Shown here one piece after another: positions 63,597-64,000 of a stretch of 64,000 bases of DNA. Source of the stretch: Clostridium pascui (GTDB lineage Bacteria; Bacillota; Clostridia; Clostridiales; Clostridiaceae). The stretch's first letter is position 1. Each line of letters begins with the position of its first letter. The stretch is taken from NCBI RefSeq assembly GCF_016908015.1, contig NZ_JAFBDB010000007.1:1-64000 (forward strand). Reading direction: 5' to 3'. A program made the translations under genes and the position numbers. The notes under the pieces are model-generated. The model did not search any database, was not told where the DNA came from, and worked only from the letters and a program-made list of their open reading frames with translations.

Positions 63597-64000
63597 TTAC
63601 ATTTTTTCGCTTAGCATACGCTTCGCCATTCCTGCCATCATGTAAATAGCCATCCAACATGCTCCATGACTTGATACATTATGAAGGTCATCTGGTGGAT
63701 AAACTTCCATAAAGTCAAAGCCCTTAGCTCCGCCAAGTCCACACTGATAGAGCATTTCTGCAAGTTCAAAGCTGGTTAAGCCACACAAATCTGCTGGACC
63801 TCCAGGATTAAATGCAATATCAAGAGCATCACTACATACGCTGACATAGATTGCGCTGGTTCCTTTTGATGCAATTTCAATAGCTTTCTTAACGGAAGCA
63901 TCAACACCATTCTTTTTCACATCAAAGCTAGTGATAACTGATGCGCCATATTTTTTAGCTTCTTTTATAGCATTAAAATTATTACGTGGTCCTCGAATGC
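63597..64000 (-). CDS. Ureohydrolase (arginase/agmatinase family), N-terminal part off the edge
   Basis: The frame runs to the right edge without a start: IRGPRNNFNAIKEAKKYGAS continues into the listed ORF. The C-terminal half of an arginase-fold protein, 134 residues visible. The usual D-x-D-x3-D metal cluster is changed here to VSVCSDALDIAFNPGG: the first Asp is Cys, the other two remain. The altered ligand and the ADLCGLT in place of the usual glycine-rich loop suggest a divergent member; substrate cannot be stated. Confidence 0.75.
   Translation of the reverse strand, partial: IRGPRNNFNAIKEAKKYGASVITSFDVKKNGVDASVKKAIEIASKGTSAIYVSVCSDALDIAFNPGGPADLCGLTSFELAEMLYQCGLGGAKGFDFMEVYPPDDLHNVSSHGACWMAIYMMAGMAKRMLSEKM

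Overview
The window looks like chromosomal DNA of a butyrate-forming, low-GC, Gram-positive anaerobe of the Clostridium type. Evidence: strongly AT-rich sequence, purine-rich Shine-Dalgarno sites (AGGAGG class), a crotonase/acyl-CoA dehydrogenase/EtfBA gene set, a SAM-I riboswitch ahead of methionine transport genes, and the 5' end of a 16S rRNA gene at the left edge (minus strand) with a Firmicute-like sequence. No tRNA, CRISPR array, integrase or intact transposase was seen.

Layout. 1-552: start of an rRNA operon with two tandem sigma-A-type promoters. 553-5209: an amino-acid permease carrying a C-terminal (Lys-Asp)7 tract, and a metQ-metN-metI operon under a SAM-I riboswitch. 5210-16041: a catabolic locus for a short-chain (hydroxy)acid: enoyl-CoA hydratase, GntP-type permease, CoA-transferase, acyl-CoA dehydrogenase, EtfB, EtfA and a MaoC-type hydratase, then a second GntP permease and a sigma-54-dependent activator. 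A well-formed -24/-12 promoter stands before the first gene, so the activator probably switches the operon on. 16210-21770: a gene graveyard (5'-truncated Fe-S membrane protein; fragments of a PTS IIB, a GH1 glycosidase and a methyltransferase; a frameshifted methyltransferase) around an intact TetR regulator and oleate hydratase. 21873-23537: an orphan PAS histidine kinase.

23703-36210: branched-chain amino-acid biosynthesis. A nine-gene minus-strand operon (ilvH, ilvC, leuA, cimA, leuC, leuD, leuB, ilvD, ilvB) diverges from ilvE. The presence of cimA and the absence of ilvA here imply isoleucine made from pyruvate through citramalate. The divergent region holds promoters for both units, a CodY-like box and a possible leader peptide.

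36225-45540: an accessory region with small hypothetical and membrane genes, broken genes, a two-gene membrane/cytosolic pair resembling the Kiwa antiphage system, a soluble glucose dehydrogenase-like protein, a radical SAM protein with decayed partial copies on both sides, and an unlisted 33-codon holin-like toxin whose ribosome site is locked in a hairpin (type I toxin-antitoxin candidate). 45540-51973: a secreted protein with eight tandem Ig-like domains and a Fur-controlled siderophore ABC importer. 52084-64000: a GH3-family acyl-adenylase, flavoprotein, HxlR regulator/alcohol dehydrogenase pair, metallo-hydrolase, CAT-like acetyltransferase, RluF pseudouridine synthase, Cache-domain histidine kinase, CheV-like protein, glutaminase, and a ureohydrolase that runs off the right edge.

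Across the window, a small family of palindromic sequences (GTGCCAC...GTGGCA) lies just after stop codons of five unrelated genes, always in the same orientation relative to the upstream gene. It is the most distinctive feature not explained by the genes themselves.
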